64,000 bases of DNA from Haloechinothrix aidingensis (GTDB taxonomy: Bacteria; Actinomycetota; Actinomycetes; Mycobacteriales; Pseudonocardiaceae). Positions 1 through 9,307 of this stretch are shown in pieces. The position numbers and the translations under genes are program-made. Every line of letters begins with the position of its first letter. The stretch's first letter is position 1. The notes below the pieces were generated by a model. It searched no databases and was not told the origin of the DNA. It was given only the letters and a program-made list of their open reading frames with translations. The stretch spans positions 796,531-860,530 of the forward strand of contig NZ_JACCKD010000002.1 in assembly GCF_013450155.1 (NCBI RefSeq), read 5' to 3'.

Positions 1-278
1 TCCAGCCGGTCCAGGGCACGGTTGCGCGCGATCCGGAGGATCCAGCCGCCGAACGCGGCGGGGGTATCCAACCTGTCGATCCCCTCCCAGGCCGCCAACA
101 GGGCGTCCTGGGCAGTGTCCGAGGCCAGGTCGCGGTCGTACAGGATCCGCCAGGCGACGTTCCAGCACCGGTCGAACCAGCGCTGGACCAGGACGCCGAA
201 GGCCGCGCGCTCGCCCGCGCGGCAGGCGACGACGAGCTCCTCGTCGCCCCGCTCGGAGTGTGCGGCGTGCTCGCGCAT
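1..278 (-). CDS. ECF-type RNA polymerase sigma factor, N-terminal part (runs off the window)
   Basis: Reading the minus strand from the ATG at 278 gives a start typical of sigma-70 region 2: an acidic, helical N-terminus, then a segment containing DTAQDALLAAWEGI and the conserved GGWILRIARNRALD, which is the core-binding and -10 recognition helix. The gene continues past base 1, so regions 3 and 4 are not visible. A GGGAG ribosome binding site lies about 5 nt before the ATG. The gene starts 30 bp after the stop of the L,D-transpeptidase gene and on the same strand, so the two may be co-transcribed, which would fit a cell-envelope-stress sigma factor. That role is inference. ECF identity is fairly sure; the subgroup is unknown. 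Confidence 0.85.
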   Translation of the reverse strand, partial: MREHAAHSERGDEELVVACRAGERAAFGVLVQRWFDRCWNVAWRILYDRDLASDTAQDALLAAWEGIDRLDTPAAFGGWILRIARNRALDRL

Positions 279-308
279 GATCGCTCCCGGGACCGGATTC
301 CCATCATC

Positions 309-1109
309 TCACGAGATCGTTACCGGCGTACCCAGCGGAAGCAGGTGCGCCAGCTCCTCGATCAACTCGTTGGAGATCCGCACGCAGCCGTGTGAGGACG
401 CCTTCCCGATGCTGCTCGGGGTATCCGTGCCGTGGATGCCGACCTGCCCGTCGCCTCCCATGAACTCGGTGAGGACCTCGGAGTACGCGGACAGCCCGAG
501 CGCGTACGGACCGTACGCCCCGCCGGGATCCGGGGTTTTCAGCTTGTCCGTGATGTAGAACCGGCCCGGCGGGGTCGGGTACGCGGGCTCACCGATACCT
601 GCCTGCGTGCTCAGCAGCTCCTCACCGGAGTCGAGTACGGTCAGCTCCCTGCCGTCCAGGTCGATATCCACGGCAAGGTCGACCTCCTCGACCTCGACCG
701 CGTCCGCCCGGACCCAGCCGGTCGCGTCGTTGGGCCGCACAGGGGTACGGACCTCGAACCAGCCGTCGTGCTCTGCCGCGCCGTTCTCGGTGATGAGCAT
801 GACCGTTTCGGTACCGAACGGGGTCACTTCCGGAACCGTCCCGGACGGGGCCTGAGCCGAGGGGTGATCGTATATCGCCGTCTCCCCGGCGGCCCGCGCC
901 ACCAGCGCGCCGGAGCCGTCCTGGCCGGCTGACGCCTCCTGCCCCGACTGCGCGGAACTGCCGGAGCCTTCCTCTGCCGGGGTCGCTGCCCGGCCCGCCA
1001 GCAGCACGGCAGCGGCCACGCCCACCACCACGAGCAGCACCGCACCGATCGTGGCCAGCACGAGAGCCGGGCGCCAGCCGGCCTCCCGGTCGCGAGTCGT
1101 GATGTTCAT
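309..1109 (-). CDS. L,D-transpeptidase (YkuD domain), membrane-anchored
   Basis: 266 aa. Residues 15-39 form one hydrophobic membrane anchor, followed by a Ser/Gly/Gln-rich linker and, from about residue 70, an SH3-like stretch (EHDGWFEVRTP). The YkuD catalytic domain spans about 145-266 and carries the full active-site signature: HGT at 226-228 and SHGCVRI with His240 and Cys242. Enzymes of this family make 3-3 peptidoglycan cross-links or attach proteins outside the membrane. The ATG at 1109 was chosen because it gives a normal N-in anchor; the same frame stays open to 1997, but that stretch is only a shadow of the acidic secreted-protein gene. It lies just upstream of the sigma factor gene. 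Confidence 0.9.
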   Translation of the reverse strand: MNITTRDREAGWRPALVLATIGAVLLVVVGVAAAVLLAGRAATPAEEGSGSSAQSGQEASAGQDGSGALVARAAGETAIYDHPSAQAPSGTVPEVTPFGTETVMLITENGAAEHDGWFEVRTPVRPNDATGWVRADAVEVEEVDLAVDIDLDGRELTVLDSGEELLSTQAGIGEPAYPTPPGRFYITDKLKTPDPGGAYGPYALGLSAYSEVLTEFMGGDGQVGIHGTDTPSSIGKASSHGCVRISNELIEELAHLLPLGTPVTIS

Positions 1110-1230
1110 CGGATCCTCCCGGGTCGTCTCTACCTCCGGGCCGCCTGCCGGCCCTGCCACCCGTCCTGACGATCCACCAGGGCCGGCCTTACACCCCGCA
1201 GCGCTGGATCCGGAAACGGCTGCCGGACAC

Positions 1231-1266
1231 GTGTAGGCCCGCCCACGAGCGTGGGCGGGCCTACAC
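1231..1266 (-). terminator. Perfect 16-bp stem-loop after the acidic secreted protein gene
   Basis: Arms at 1231-1246 and 1251-1266 are exact inverse complements with a 4-nt loop. The hairpin sits 12 bp beyond the stop codon of the minus-strand gene at 1279-1953 and before the L,D-transpeptidase gene. There is no T-tract, which is usual for actinobacterial terminators. Confidence 0.75.
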
Positions 1267-1278
1267 GCTGCCGTGACG

Positions 1279-1953
1279 TCAGCCGGTGAAGTTCGGCTCG
1301 GCCTCCACGATGTCCCGGGAGCCACCGGAGCCGGAACTGCCGCTGTCCTCCTCGTCCTTACCGTCGTCTTCGCCGCCGCCGTCTTCGCCGCCGTCGTCCT
1401 TACCGTCGTCTTCGCCGTCGTCCTCGCCCTCGTCGTCCTTACCGTCGTCCTCGTCTGTGCAGTCGACGGTGACGACCTGCCACTCGGTCTCGTACGTGCC
1501 TGATCCGTCCAGGACCCCGGTCGCGACGCCGCGAACCTCGAACTCACCTTCGCCGGTGCTGATGAGCCCCGACTTGCCGTGTTCCGAACCGGACGATCCC
1601 GCGGGCAGCTCCTGCCAGTCGGCGCGGTAGATATGCGGGCCAGGGGGAACTCCCTCGCCGTCGATCTCGTACCCGACTCCCGCCTCGGGTTCGCACTGCG
1701 GCTCCACGGAGATCGCCAGTTCGGGATTCTCGTCGCCCGGATCCTTCGGCTGGAGCAGGTCATCGTCCGGCCGCAGCAGGTCATCGTCCGGCGGCAGCAG
1801 GTCATCCGGTTGCAGCGCGTCCTCGGGCACCGACGGTTCCTCCGGCTGCGCGAACGCGGTCCCCCCTGGCACGAATACCAGGGACAGGGCCGCGAAGAGG
1901 GCCGGGGTCCATGCGAGGCGCTGCCGTGTGGTCGGTGACGTCCTGGTGTACAT
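1279..1953 (-). CDS. Secreted acidic protein with Asp/Glu/Gly/Lys-rich tail, function unknown
   Basis: 224 aa. A signal peptide is clear: basic start, hydrophobic core, and a likely cut after TAFA near residue 31. Next comes a short degenerate repeat (units like LLPPDDD and LLRPDDD), then a compact domain of about 100 residues (ELAISVEPQCEPEAGVGYEI onward) with two cysteines. The C-terminal 60 residues are almost all D, E, G and K. The ATG at 1953 has a GGAAGGAG ribosome site 6 nt upstream, better than the ATG 15 nt earlier. The tail could bind calcium or act as a disordered spacer, but nothing identifies a function. I do not recognise the family. Confidence 0.7.
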   Translation of the reverse strand: MYTRTSPTTRQRLAWTPALFAALSLVFVPGGTAFAQPEEPSVPEDALQPDDLLPPDDDLLRPDDDLLQPKDPGDENPELAISVEPQCEPEAGVGYEIDGEGVPPGPHIYRADWQELPAGSSGSEHGKSGLISTGEGEFEVRGVATGVLDGSGTYETEWQVVTVDCTDEDDGKDDEGEDDGEDDGKDDGGEDGGGEDDGKDEEDSGSSGSGGSRDIVEAEPNFTG

Positions 1954-2158
1954 GTCTGCTCCTTCCATCGATCGGCTGGCCCATCCAGCCGCGTCACCCC
2001 ACCTGACGGGCGAGCGTGCGCGGCCTTACACCCCCTCGGGGCGGGGCCTCACCGGGAGCGGACTCGCGAAGATGCACAAAAAGCGAGCACGAGGTTGTCG
2101 ACAGGCTCCAACCGGAAAACATCGAGACATGTCCGCGCGCTGTTTATCGGGATTCTTG

Positions 2159-2188
2159 TTGACCCCGAAAATTGTGGCTGCCTATATT
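2159..2188 (+). promoter_or_regulatory. Sigma-70-type promoter of the secreted lipase gene
   Basis: TTGACC at 2159-2164 and TATATT at 2183-2188 are separated by 18 bp and lie 42 bp before the ATG at 2231. A GGAGGG ribosome site follows at about 2219. Confidence 0.6.
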
Positions 2189-2230
2189 GACGATCCACAA
2201 TAACGGACCCCTACCACCGGAGGGAAAGCG

Positions 2231-2926
2231 ATGACGACTCCCTGGAGACGTGTGGTCACCGCTCTCGCTGCCGCAGCCTTTTCCCTGGTCGCCCTGGGCA
2301 CGGCAAGTACGCAGGAGGCTCACGCGCAAGACACGGCGCACGATCCGATCCTGTTCATCCACGGGTGGAACGAGAACAGCTCGCAGTGGGCCTCGTTCAC
2401 CACCCAATTCGTCGCCGACGGCTGGAACCCGGAACGGCTCCATACGATGGATTACGTGAGCGCGGAATCCAACCGGGATATCGCGGAGAAAGTCGCGCGG
2501 CACGTCGACGACATCCGGCGCGAGCACGGCGTGGCCGAGATCGATATCATCACGCACTCGATGGGCGGTCTCAGCTCGCGCTGGTACCTGAAGTTCGGTG
2601 GGGGAACGGAGTACGTCGACGACTGGGTATCGCTCGGCGGCCCCAACCACGGCACGCTGTGGGCATCCACCCCCTTCTGCTTCACACCGGACTCCTGCCG
2701 CGAGATGCGGATCGGTTCGGAGTTCCTCGCCGAGCTCAATGCCGAGGACGAGACACCCGGCCCGGTGAACTACGGAACCTGGTGGTCACCCTGTGACGAG
2801 GTCATCATCCCGCAGGACAGCACTGTCCTCGAGGGTGCGTCGAACACCGAAACGGCCTGCATGGAGCACATCCAGCTATCACTGGATCCGCGCGTGTATC
2901 GCGACGTGCGCGACTTCGTGCGCTAG
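2231..2926 (+). CDS. Secreted class-2 triacylglycerol lipase / alpha-beta hydrolase
   Basis: 231 aa. The signal peptide is residues 1-32 with a cut after AHA. The fold is that of small Bacillus LipA-like lipases: PILFIHGWNENS (oxyanion loop, about 39-50), the nucleophile elbow THSMGG with Ser110 (Thr replaces the first Gly, as Ala does in LipA), Asp189 in WWSPCDEVI and His213 in MEHIQLS. Four cysteines (150, 156, 188, 210) could form two disulphides, consistent with export. The product should hydrolyse short- or medium-chain esters outside the cell. The gene stands alone with its own promoter. Confidence 0.88.
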   Translation: MTTPWRRVVTALAAAAFSLVALGTASTQEAHAQDTAHDPILFIHGWNENSSQWASFTTQFVADGWNPERLHTMDYVSAESNRDIAEKVARHVDDIRREHGVAEIDIITHSMGGLSSRWYLKFGGGTEYVDDWVSLGGPNHGTLWASTPFCFTPDSCREMRIGSEFLAELNAEDETPGPVNYGTWWSPCDEVIIPQDSTVLEGASNTETACMEHIQLSLDPRVYRDVRDFVR

Positions 2927-3047
2927 CTCCCGGACGACCCCGCGGGCTAGCGAGCGGCGAGCGAGCGCTGCCGTGGCCCTCCTCAGCAGAGCCGGCTCGC
3001 CCGACACGGGGTGCCGGAAGACCCGACACGGGGTGTCGGCCCGCCCG

Positions 3048-6000
3048 TCACGGGGTGGCGGGCGGGCCGTACCCGCCACCGCCCGGGGTCTCGATCACCA
3101 GCACGTCGCCCTCGGACAGCTCCACCGAGTCGCACCCGTCCAGCTCGACCACACTCCCGTCGGCGCGCTCCACCCGGTTCGCCCCGAGAGCGCCGGGCTC
3201 GCCACCCGCCATGCCGTACGGCGGGACCCGCCGGTGCCCGGTCAGCGTGGACACCGTCATCGCCTCGGCGAACCGCAACCGGCGCACCGCGCCGTTCCCG
3301 CCGCGCCACCGGCCGGCCCCGCCGCTGCCGCGCCGGATCGCGAACTCCTCGAGCAGCACCGGGTACCGCCACTCCAGCACCTCGGGGTCGGTGAGCCGGG
3401 AGTTCGTCATGTGCGTCTGCACCACATCCGTCCCGTCGAAACCGTTGCCCGCTCCCGAGCCCGAGCTGAGCGTCTCGTAGTACTGGTACCGCTCGTTGCC
3501 GAAGGTGATGTTGTTCATCGTCCCGGAACCTTCCGCCTGAGCGCCGAGCGCGGCGTACAGCGCGCCGGTCACCGCCTGCGAGGTCTCCACGTTCCCTGCC
3601 ACGACGGCCGCCGGATGGCTGGGGGCGAGCATCGATCCGGCGGGGATGCGTACCCGCAACGGCCGCAGGCAACCGTCGTTGAGCGGGATGTCGTCGGCGA
3701 CCAGCGTGCGGAAGACGTACAGCACGGCCGCTGTCGCCACCGACGCCGGGGCGTTGAAGTTGGTGCGCAGCTGCGCCGAGGTTCCCGTGAAGTCGATCGT
3801 GGCCGACCGCCGCTGCCTGTCCACAGTGATCCGCACCGCGATCACAGCCCCGGAGTCCATCTCGTAGGTGTACTCCCCGTCCTCCAGGCTGTCGATCACA
3901 CGGCGCACAGCCTCCTCGGCGTTGTCTTGCACGTGCCGCATGTAAGCCTGCACCACACCGAGTCCGAAGTGGTCGATCATCTTGTTGACCTCGTCGACGC
4001 CTTTCCGGTTCGCGGCGATCTGTGCGCGCAGGTCCGCGAGGTTGGTGTCCGGGTTCCGCGAGGGGTACACCGCCCCCGCGAGCAGCTGCCGGGTCTCCTC
4101 CTCGCGGAACCGCCCGCCCGAGGCGAGCAGCCAGTTGTCGAACAGCACGCCTTCCTCGTCGACGTGCCTGCTGTGCGCGGGCATCGACCCGGGCGTGATC
4201 CCGCCGATCTCCGCGTGGTGACCGCGGGAGGCGACGTAGAACAGTACGGACTCGCCAAGCGCGTCGAACACCGGCGTGATCACCGTGACGTCCGGCAGGT
4301 GTGTCCCGCCGTGGTACGGATCGTTGACGGCGTACACGTCACCCGGCGCCATGGTGCCCGCACGCCTGTCCAGCACCTCCTTGACGCTGGTTCCCATCGA
4401 ACCCAGGTGCACCGGCATGTGCGGGGCGTTGGCGATGAGGTTGCCGTCCGGGTCGAACAGTGCGCAGGAGAAGTCCAGCCGCTCCTTGATGTTGACGGAC
4501 TGTGCCGTGGACTCCAGGCGTGAGCCCATCTGCTCGGCGATGGACATGAACAGGTTGTTGAAGATCTCCAGCAGGACCGGGTCCGCCTCGGTACCGACAT
4601 CCGCTCCGGAACGGACCCGCACCCGTTCGACGATCACATGGCCACCGTCGGCCGCGTACGCCTTCCATCCCTCGTCGACCACGGTCGTCGCGTTCGCCTC
4701 GGCGATAACGGCCGGGCCGTCGACCTCGTCGCCCGCGCGCAGGCTGCCCCGCTCGTACAGCGGCACCTCGTGCCACGCGCCCCCCGTGTACAGCGAGACC
4801 CTGTCCACCGGCCCGGCGGGCTCCGTCCCGGCCTGCCCCAGCGCGGACAGGTCGGGCGCCTCGGTCAGCCCGGTCGCCTCCACAGACAGGGCCTCCACGA
4901 TCAGCGGACGCTCCAGCAGGAACGAGTACGTCGCGCGATGGCCGTGCTCGAACGCGGAGACCATCTCCGCGTAGCCGGTCAGCTCCACGGGAACGACCGT
5001 GTCGGTACGGTCGTACCGCACGTGGGCACGCCGCGTCACCCGGATCCGGTCCTCCGGTATCCCCTCGGCGCGCAGCTCCGCGCGCGCGGACTCCTCGATC
5101 GCGTCGGCCTCGGCGTGCAGGGTGTCCATCCCGTCCGCGGTCAGCGGCGCCTCGACGGACTGCTCCCGCATCGCGGTGGTGTCGGCCAGTCCGATACCGA
5201 GTGCGGAGAGCACCCCTGCCATGGGCGGCACGAGGACGGTGTCGATACCGAGCGAGTCGGCGACCGCGCAGGCGTGCTGGCCGCCCGCGCCGCCGAACGT
5301 GGTGAGCGCGTACTTGGTGATGTCGTGCCCCTTCTGTACCGAGATCCGCTTCACCGCGTTGGCCATGTTCGTCACCGCGATATGCCGGTACCCCTCCGCG
5401 ACATCCTCCGGCGCGCGGCGGTCGCCGGTGCCATCGCCGATCTCCGCCGCGAGTTCGGTGAAGCGCTCACGCACCGTGCCCGCGTCCAGTGGCCGGTCAC
5501 CGCCTGACCCGAACACGTGCGGGAAGTGCGCAGGCTGGATGCGCCCGAGCATCACGTTGGCATCGGTGACCGTCAGGGGCCCACCGCGCCGGTAACAGGC
5601 AGGGCCGGGATCGGCTCCCGCCGAGTCCGGGCCCACCCGGTACCGGCTGCCGTCGAAATGCAGGACCGAACCGCCTCCCGCTGCCACCGTGTCGATCTCC
5701 AGCATCGGCGCGCGCAGCCGCACCCCGCCGACCTGCGCGTCGAAAACCCGTTCGTACTCGCCCGCGTAGTGCGATACGTCCGTGGAGGTGCCACCCATGT
5801 CGAAGCCGATGACGTGCTCGAACCCGGCGAGGCCGGACATCCGGGCCATGCCGACGATGCCGCCCGCCGGACCGGACAGGATGGCGTCCTTGCCCCGGAA
5901 GTGCCCAGCCTCGGTCAGGCCGCCGTTGGACTGCATGAACATCAGGCGCACCCCCGGCATCTCCGTGGCGACCTGGTCGACGTACCGGCGCAGCACCGGG

Positions 6001-6641
6001 GACAGGTACGCGTCCACCACCGCCGTGTCGCCGCGCGGCACCAGCTTCATCAGCGGGCTGGCCTCGCTGGACCGGGACACCTGCCCGAAACCGGTGCGCT
6101 CGGCGAGCTCGGCGATGGCACGCTCGTGCTCCGGATACAGGTGACTGTGCATGCACACCACCCCCACCGCGCCGATCCCGTCCGAGCGGGCCTTCCGCAG
6201 CTCGGCCGCCAGGCTATCGAGGTCCGGCTCGCGCAGTACCGTGCCGTCCGCGGCGACTCGCTCGTCGACCTCGATCACGCGCTCGTAGAGCAGCTCGGGG
6301 AGCACGATGTGACGGTCGAAGATGCCCGGCCGTTTCTGGTAGCCGATACGCAACGCATCGGCGAAACCGCGGGTGATCACCAGCGCCGTACGCTCCCCGT
6401 GCCGCTCCAGCAGCGCGTTCGTGGCCACCGTGGTCCCCATCCGCACCTGGTCGACCAGGTCCCCGGGAATCCGCTCACTCCCGGCCAGACCGAGCAGGTG
6501 ACGGATCCCGGCGATGGCGGCGTCGGCATAGCGACCGGGGTTCTCCGAGAGCAGCTTGTGGTTGACCACGGAGCCGTCCGGCCGTCGCGCGACGATGTCG
6601 GTAAACGTACCGCCCCGGTCGATCCAGAACTCCCAGCCCAC
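3048..6641 (-). CDS. Hydantoinase/5-oxoprolinase, HyuA-HyuB fusion
   Basis: About 1197 aa. The first half is the ATP-using HyuA part, with the phosphate-binding [11 protein letters not shown] at the extreme N-terminus and [13 protein letters not shown] near residue 75. The second half, from about residue 695, is the HyuB part ([20 protein letters not shown] and later [19 protein letters not shown]). This full-length fused form is typical of ATP-dependent 5-oxoprolinases, which open 5-oxo-L-proline to glutamate, but hydantoin substrates are also possible. The GTG at 6641 was chosen because it begins directly before the [10 protein letters not shown] motif and has a GGAGAGG ribosome site; the upstream in-frame sequence has no homology. 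Confidence 0.88.
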   Translation of the reverse strand: MGWEFWIDRGGTFTDIVARRPDGSVVNHKLLSENPGRYADAAIAGIRHLLGLAGSERIPGDLVDQVRMGTTVATNALLERHGERTALVITRGFADALRIGYQKRPGIFDRHIVLPELLYERVIEVDERVAADGTVLREPDLDSLAAELRKARSDGIGAVGVVCMHSHLYPEHERAIAELAERTGFGQVSRSSEASPLMKLVPRGDTAVVDAYLSPVLRRYVDQVATEMPGVRLMFMQSNGGLTEAGHFRGKDAILSGPAGGIVGMARMSGLAGFEHVIGFDMGGTSTDVSHYAGEYERVFDAQVGGVRLRAPMLEIDTVAAGGGSVLHFDGSRYRVGPDSAGADPGPACYRRGGPLTVTDANVMLGRIQPAHFPHVFGSGGDRPLDAGTVRERFTELAAEIGDGTGDRRAPEDVAEGYRHIAVTNMANAVKRISVQKGHDITKYALTTFGGAGGQHACAVADSLGIDTVLVPPMAGVLSALGIGLADTTAMREQSVEAPLTADGMDTLHAEADAIEESARAELRAEGIPEDRIRVTRRAHVRYDRTDTVVPVELTGYAEMVSAFEHGHRATYSFLLERPLIVEALSVEATGLTEAPDLSALGQAGTEPAGPVDRVSLYTGGAWHEVPLYERGSLRAGDEVDGPAVIAEANATTVVDEGWKAYAADGGHVIVERVRVRSGADVGTEADPVLLEIFNNLFMSIAEQMGSRLESTAQSVNIKERLDFSCALFDPDGNLIANAPHMPVHLGSMGTSVKEVLDRRAGTMAPGDVYAVNDPYHGGTHLPDVTVITPVFDALGESVLFYVASRGHHAEIGGITPGSMPAHSRHVDEEGVLFDNWLLASGGRFREEETRQLLAGAVYPSRNPDTNLADLRAQIAANRKGVDEVNKMIDHFGLGVVQAYMRHVQDNAEEAVRRVIDSLEDGEYTYEMDSGAVIAVRITVDRQRRSATIDFTGTSAQLRTNFNAPASVATAAVLYVFRTLVADDIPLNDGCLRPLRVRIPAGSMLAPSHPAAVVAGNVETSQAVTGALYAALGAQAEGSGTMNNITFGNERYQYYETLSSGSGAGNGFDGTDVVQTHMTNSRLTDPEVLEWRYPVLLEEFAIRRGSGGAGRWRGGNGAVRRLRFAEAMTVSTLTGHRRVPPYGMAGGEPGALGANRVERADGSVVELDGCDSVELSEGDVLVIETPGGGGYGPPATP

Positions 6642-7157
6642 TGACCTCTCCGTTCTCTCGGACCACACACGCTTCTCGTGCCCCGAGCCTACGGAGCACG
6701 GCGTGCCGGGTGCGACAGCGGCGGCCCCATCCACGTTCCCGGCGGTGTCCCGTCGCTACGCCACCCACACCGGCAACCGGAATCGCAGGTCAGCCACGGC
6801 TGAGCGGTTCGGCACGCCAACAAACGAGGCAGGCGGAGTTGGTCGCGATGAACAAATTCGCCCGCGACCGTCACACTCTCGTGTTCACCGACGAAATACC
6901 CGTTCAGCAGCGCCTGCACCCGGGGTAGAATACGAATTCAGCGGGTGAATCCACAAATGGAGATATCGCGAATGATCGGGAAACCCTGGACGAGCTGCTC
7001 ACGTCTCGGCGGGCGTACACTGCCCACAGGAAGTTCGCGGCCGTCGGGAAAAGCAGAGGGCGATCTCTGGTGAGTCCACCGTGGCGAGCAACCCGACAGA
7101 GAAATACGGCAGAGGGTACCGGTCCTTCGTGAAACAATCCGACCTGCGGAGATCAAT
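6642..7157. other. Intergenic gap, divergent promoter region
   Basis: 516 bp between the diverging hydantoinase and small membrane protein genes. I see no convincing gene. A TAGAAT hexamer at about 6926 could be a -10 element, but no matching -35 stands out. A 26-codon open frame at about 6850 has only a distant Shine-Dalgarno and is not called. Confidence 0.4.
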
Positions 7158-7307
7158 ATGTTGTTCGAATGGATCGTGATCGTCGGCGTGTTGCTGTTCG
7201 TCGCCGTTCGCGTCGTCATCAACCTGCAGGACCGGCCGAGCACCGAGAAGTCCGGCTCCGGCGAGCATCCACGCGAGGAACTCGCCAAGGACGGCCGTCG
7301 CGAGTAG
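7158..7307 (+). CDS. Small single-pass membrane protein, 49 aa
   Basis: A GGAG ribosome site at 7148-7151 sits 6 nt before the ATG. The 49-residue product has one hydrophobic helix (about residues 2-22, WIVIVGVLLFVAVRVVI) followed by a charged, hydrophilic tail rich in E, K and R. The size and layout match many short actinobacterial membrane peptides. It is flanked by non-coding sequence on the left and a convergent lipase gene on the right. Function unknown; the call rests on the ribosome site, start and hydrophobic segment. Confidence 0.55.
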   Translation: MLFEWIVIVGVLLFVAVRVVINLQDRPSTEKSGSGEHPREELAKDGRRE

Positions 7308-7393
7308 CCGCGCCGGGCAGGCCGCCCGTGCGGCTGTCTCGCCGGATGCGCCGCCCGTCGGGTACCTCACGTCGGGTGACACGCGCCGGCCAC

Positions 7394-8671
7394 TCAGCAG
7401 TTCGGGGTGCTCGGTTCCCCGGCGAAACGTTCGGTGATGAACTCCTGTACCGGACCGTCCCCGACATTGATCATGGTGATGTGCGGGGCCGGTGAATCTA
7501 CGTCGAACTCTTCCCAGGTCACGTCCATTCCCTGCGCGCAGTAGCTGTCTCGCAGGCTACTCGCCTGCCCGAAGGCGACCAGGTCGTCGTTCCTGGCGTG
7601 GTACAGGTACACCGGTACCTCGATCTTCCCGTTACCCAGGGCGTTTTGTTCGATACGTTCGACCCACTCCGGCTCGAGGACCGGGCTGGGGTCGGTGTAG
7701 TCCTGCAGCCGATCGCCGGCGTAGCGCGTCAGCAGCTCGAACGTGCAGGCATCCTCGCGCATCTCGTCGAACGCCTCGCGCCCGGCGTCCGTGAGGTAGG
7801 AGTCCAGATCCAGCTCGGGGTAGGCGTTGTCGAGCCCGATGAGTCCGTAGGCGAGCACCCCGAAGCCCCACGTTCCGTCCAGCGGCAGCGAGACCTGCAC
7901 CAGGTCGGCCGGGACGCCACCGCCCGCGACGCCGACCAGGTTCATCTCGGGGGCGTACTCCGGTTGCATCTCGCCTGCCCACACAGCGGCACCGCCACCC
8001 TGGGAGTAGCCCCGGAGAGCCACCGGAGCATCACCGGACAGGCCCGCCTCCGGAAGTCGCTGCGCCGCACGTACGATGTCCAGTGTGGCCGCTCCCATGG
8101 ATTCGCCCACCATGTAGGTGGTCTCCGGGTTCTCGTGATACCCCTCGTAGTCCGGAACCGCGACGGCGTAGCCACGCCGGAGCGTCTCGTTGAGCGGGTT
8201 CTGCTCGTAGAACGCCCCCGCGTCGATCATCCTGGACGGCGCGCACCGGAATGCCGGTCCGTGCGTGCCGGGGGCCAATCCGACGATCGGCGCGTCCTGC
8301 GGTTCGACGTCCTCGGGAACCAGGACCGTTCCGGTCACCGCGATCGGCTCGCCCCGTGCGTCGGTCGACAGGTACTGCACCTGCCACGCGTCCGCGAGCG
8401 CACGAGCGGCTGGTGGTCCGGCACTCGACGGCCTCGCCTCGAGGACATCGCCCGGTTCACCGGCTGGAAGTGGCCGCGGCGGCTGGTAGAACGGGTCGTC
8501 CGCGCTCCGGTCTGCCGGTGCGGAGTCACCGGCGGCTCCGGGGGTACGCGCCTCGCTCGTCGCGGGGATACCCGTGGACGAGGCCAGTAGCAGCACCGAC
8601 ACGACAACGGCCACCGCGCCACGGCGCCCGGAACCCCGACCACCGGAAACGCGCCACGAGTACGTCCGCAC
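7394..8671 (-). CDS. Secretory lipase, LIP family (alpha-beta hydrolase)
   Basis: 425 aa. Twin-Arg-containing or Sec-type signal region at 1-40 (GRRGAVAVVVSVLLLASSTG), then the LIP-family hydrolase domain. The nucleophile elbow is LRGYSQGGGAAV with Ser223; the Asp is in YLYHARNDDLVAFG and the His in SPAPHITMI near the C-terminus. Family members are secreted triacylglycerol or wax-ester lipases of actinomycetes and yeasts. The GTG at 8671 is preferred because of a GGGAGG ribosome site 8 nt upstream; the longer open frame to 8842 lacks one. It is divergent from the PucR regulator gene at 9308, which might control it. Confidence 0.87.
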   Translation of the reverse strand: MRTYSWRVSGGRGSGRRGAVAVVVSVLLLASSTGIPATSEARTPGAAGDSAPADRSADDPFYQPPRPLPAGEPGDVLEARPSSAGPPAARALADAWQVQYLSTDARGEPIAVTGTVLVPEDVEPQDAPIVGLAPGTHGPAFRCAPSRMIDAGAFYEQNPLNETLRRGYAVAVPDYEGYHENPETTYMVGESMGAATLDIVRAAQRLPEAGLSGDAPVALRGYSQGGGAAVWAGEMQPEYAPEMNLVGVAGGGVPADLVQVSLPLDGTWGFGVLAYGLIGLDNAYPELDLDSYLTDAGREAFDEMREDACTFELLTRYAGDRLQDYTDPSPVLEPEWVERIEQNALGNGKIEVPVYLYHARNDDLVAFGQASSLRDSYCAQGMDVTWEEFDVDSPAPHITMINVGDGPVQEFITERFAGEPSTPNC

Positions 8672-9307
8672 TACCCTGCCTCCCGCACCATCCGACAAGA
8701 CATTCCCAGCGACCCGATGCCGGGCTATCCGGCTTTCCGCGCGTATTCGGTGGATCCGACCTCGCCCCGGAGCCGCGCGTCCGGACTCGTGAATGCTGAC
8801 ACAGCGCATTCGGCCGTATCCACTCACGCGCACGCGCGACACGGGAATTCATTCCGGAAAAACAACCGGCGGCCGTCGCATGCGTCCCGCGGGACAAAGC
8901 GGCCGCTCCGGCCGATGCGTCGGTACGCGCGGACCGGCCCACCTGCGGGAGCGGGCGCACCCAGGTGCCGACGTCGCGCATAACCGGCAGCAAGCCCTGT
9001 CGTTGACATAACGAGTGGTGCCGCGACATATCCACGGCACCCCCGGCAGAACACGAGTCCTGTTCACTTTCTTTCGCGTGCCGGTGCCGACGGGTTTGTC
9101 AACGCCGGACAATCACGTCGAGCGATATTGCGCACCGGCGCGCAGAAATTGCTGGATCTCGTCTACCTTCCGCGGCACGGGCGCAATCCGGCATCTCATC
9201 CAATTGACACGGATTTAACCCCTGTTTATCGTTCCTCACACACATTCAGATCTTCGGCAACGGGGCCGGATCCACATCTTGTCACGAGGACACAGGGGGC
9301 GACGTCT
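8672..9307. other. Intergenic region between divergent lipase and PucR genes
   Basis: 636 bp without a convincing gene. It holds the regulator promoter at 9204-9232; the rest is unassigned and would also contain the lipase promoter. Confidence 0.45.
9204..9232 (+). promoter_or_regulatory. Promoter of the PucR-type regulator gene
   Basis: Consensus TTGACA at 9204-9209, 17 bp, then TATCGT (TANNNT) at 9227-9232. It is 75 bp before the chosen ATG. Confidence 0.55.

Noticed and set aside
1110-1997. N-terminal extension of the L,D-transpeptidase to 562 residues
   Set aside because: The extension is antisense-frame translation of the acidic protein gene and a terminator; the internal ATG at 1109 gives a normal anchored enzyme.
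2793-4523. Long plus-strand open frame of 576 codons opposite the hydantoinase gene
   Set aside because: It is the complement of a clearly coding region, has no domain sense and is Arg/Pro/His-rich as expected from GC-skewed shadows.
6848-6928. 26-codon plus-strand ORF in the hydantoinase upstream gap
   Set aside because: Weak ribosome site spacing, no hydrophobic segment and no neighbour support.
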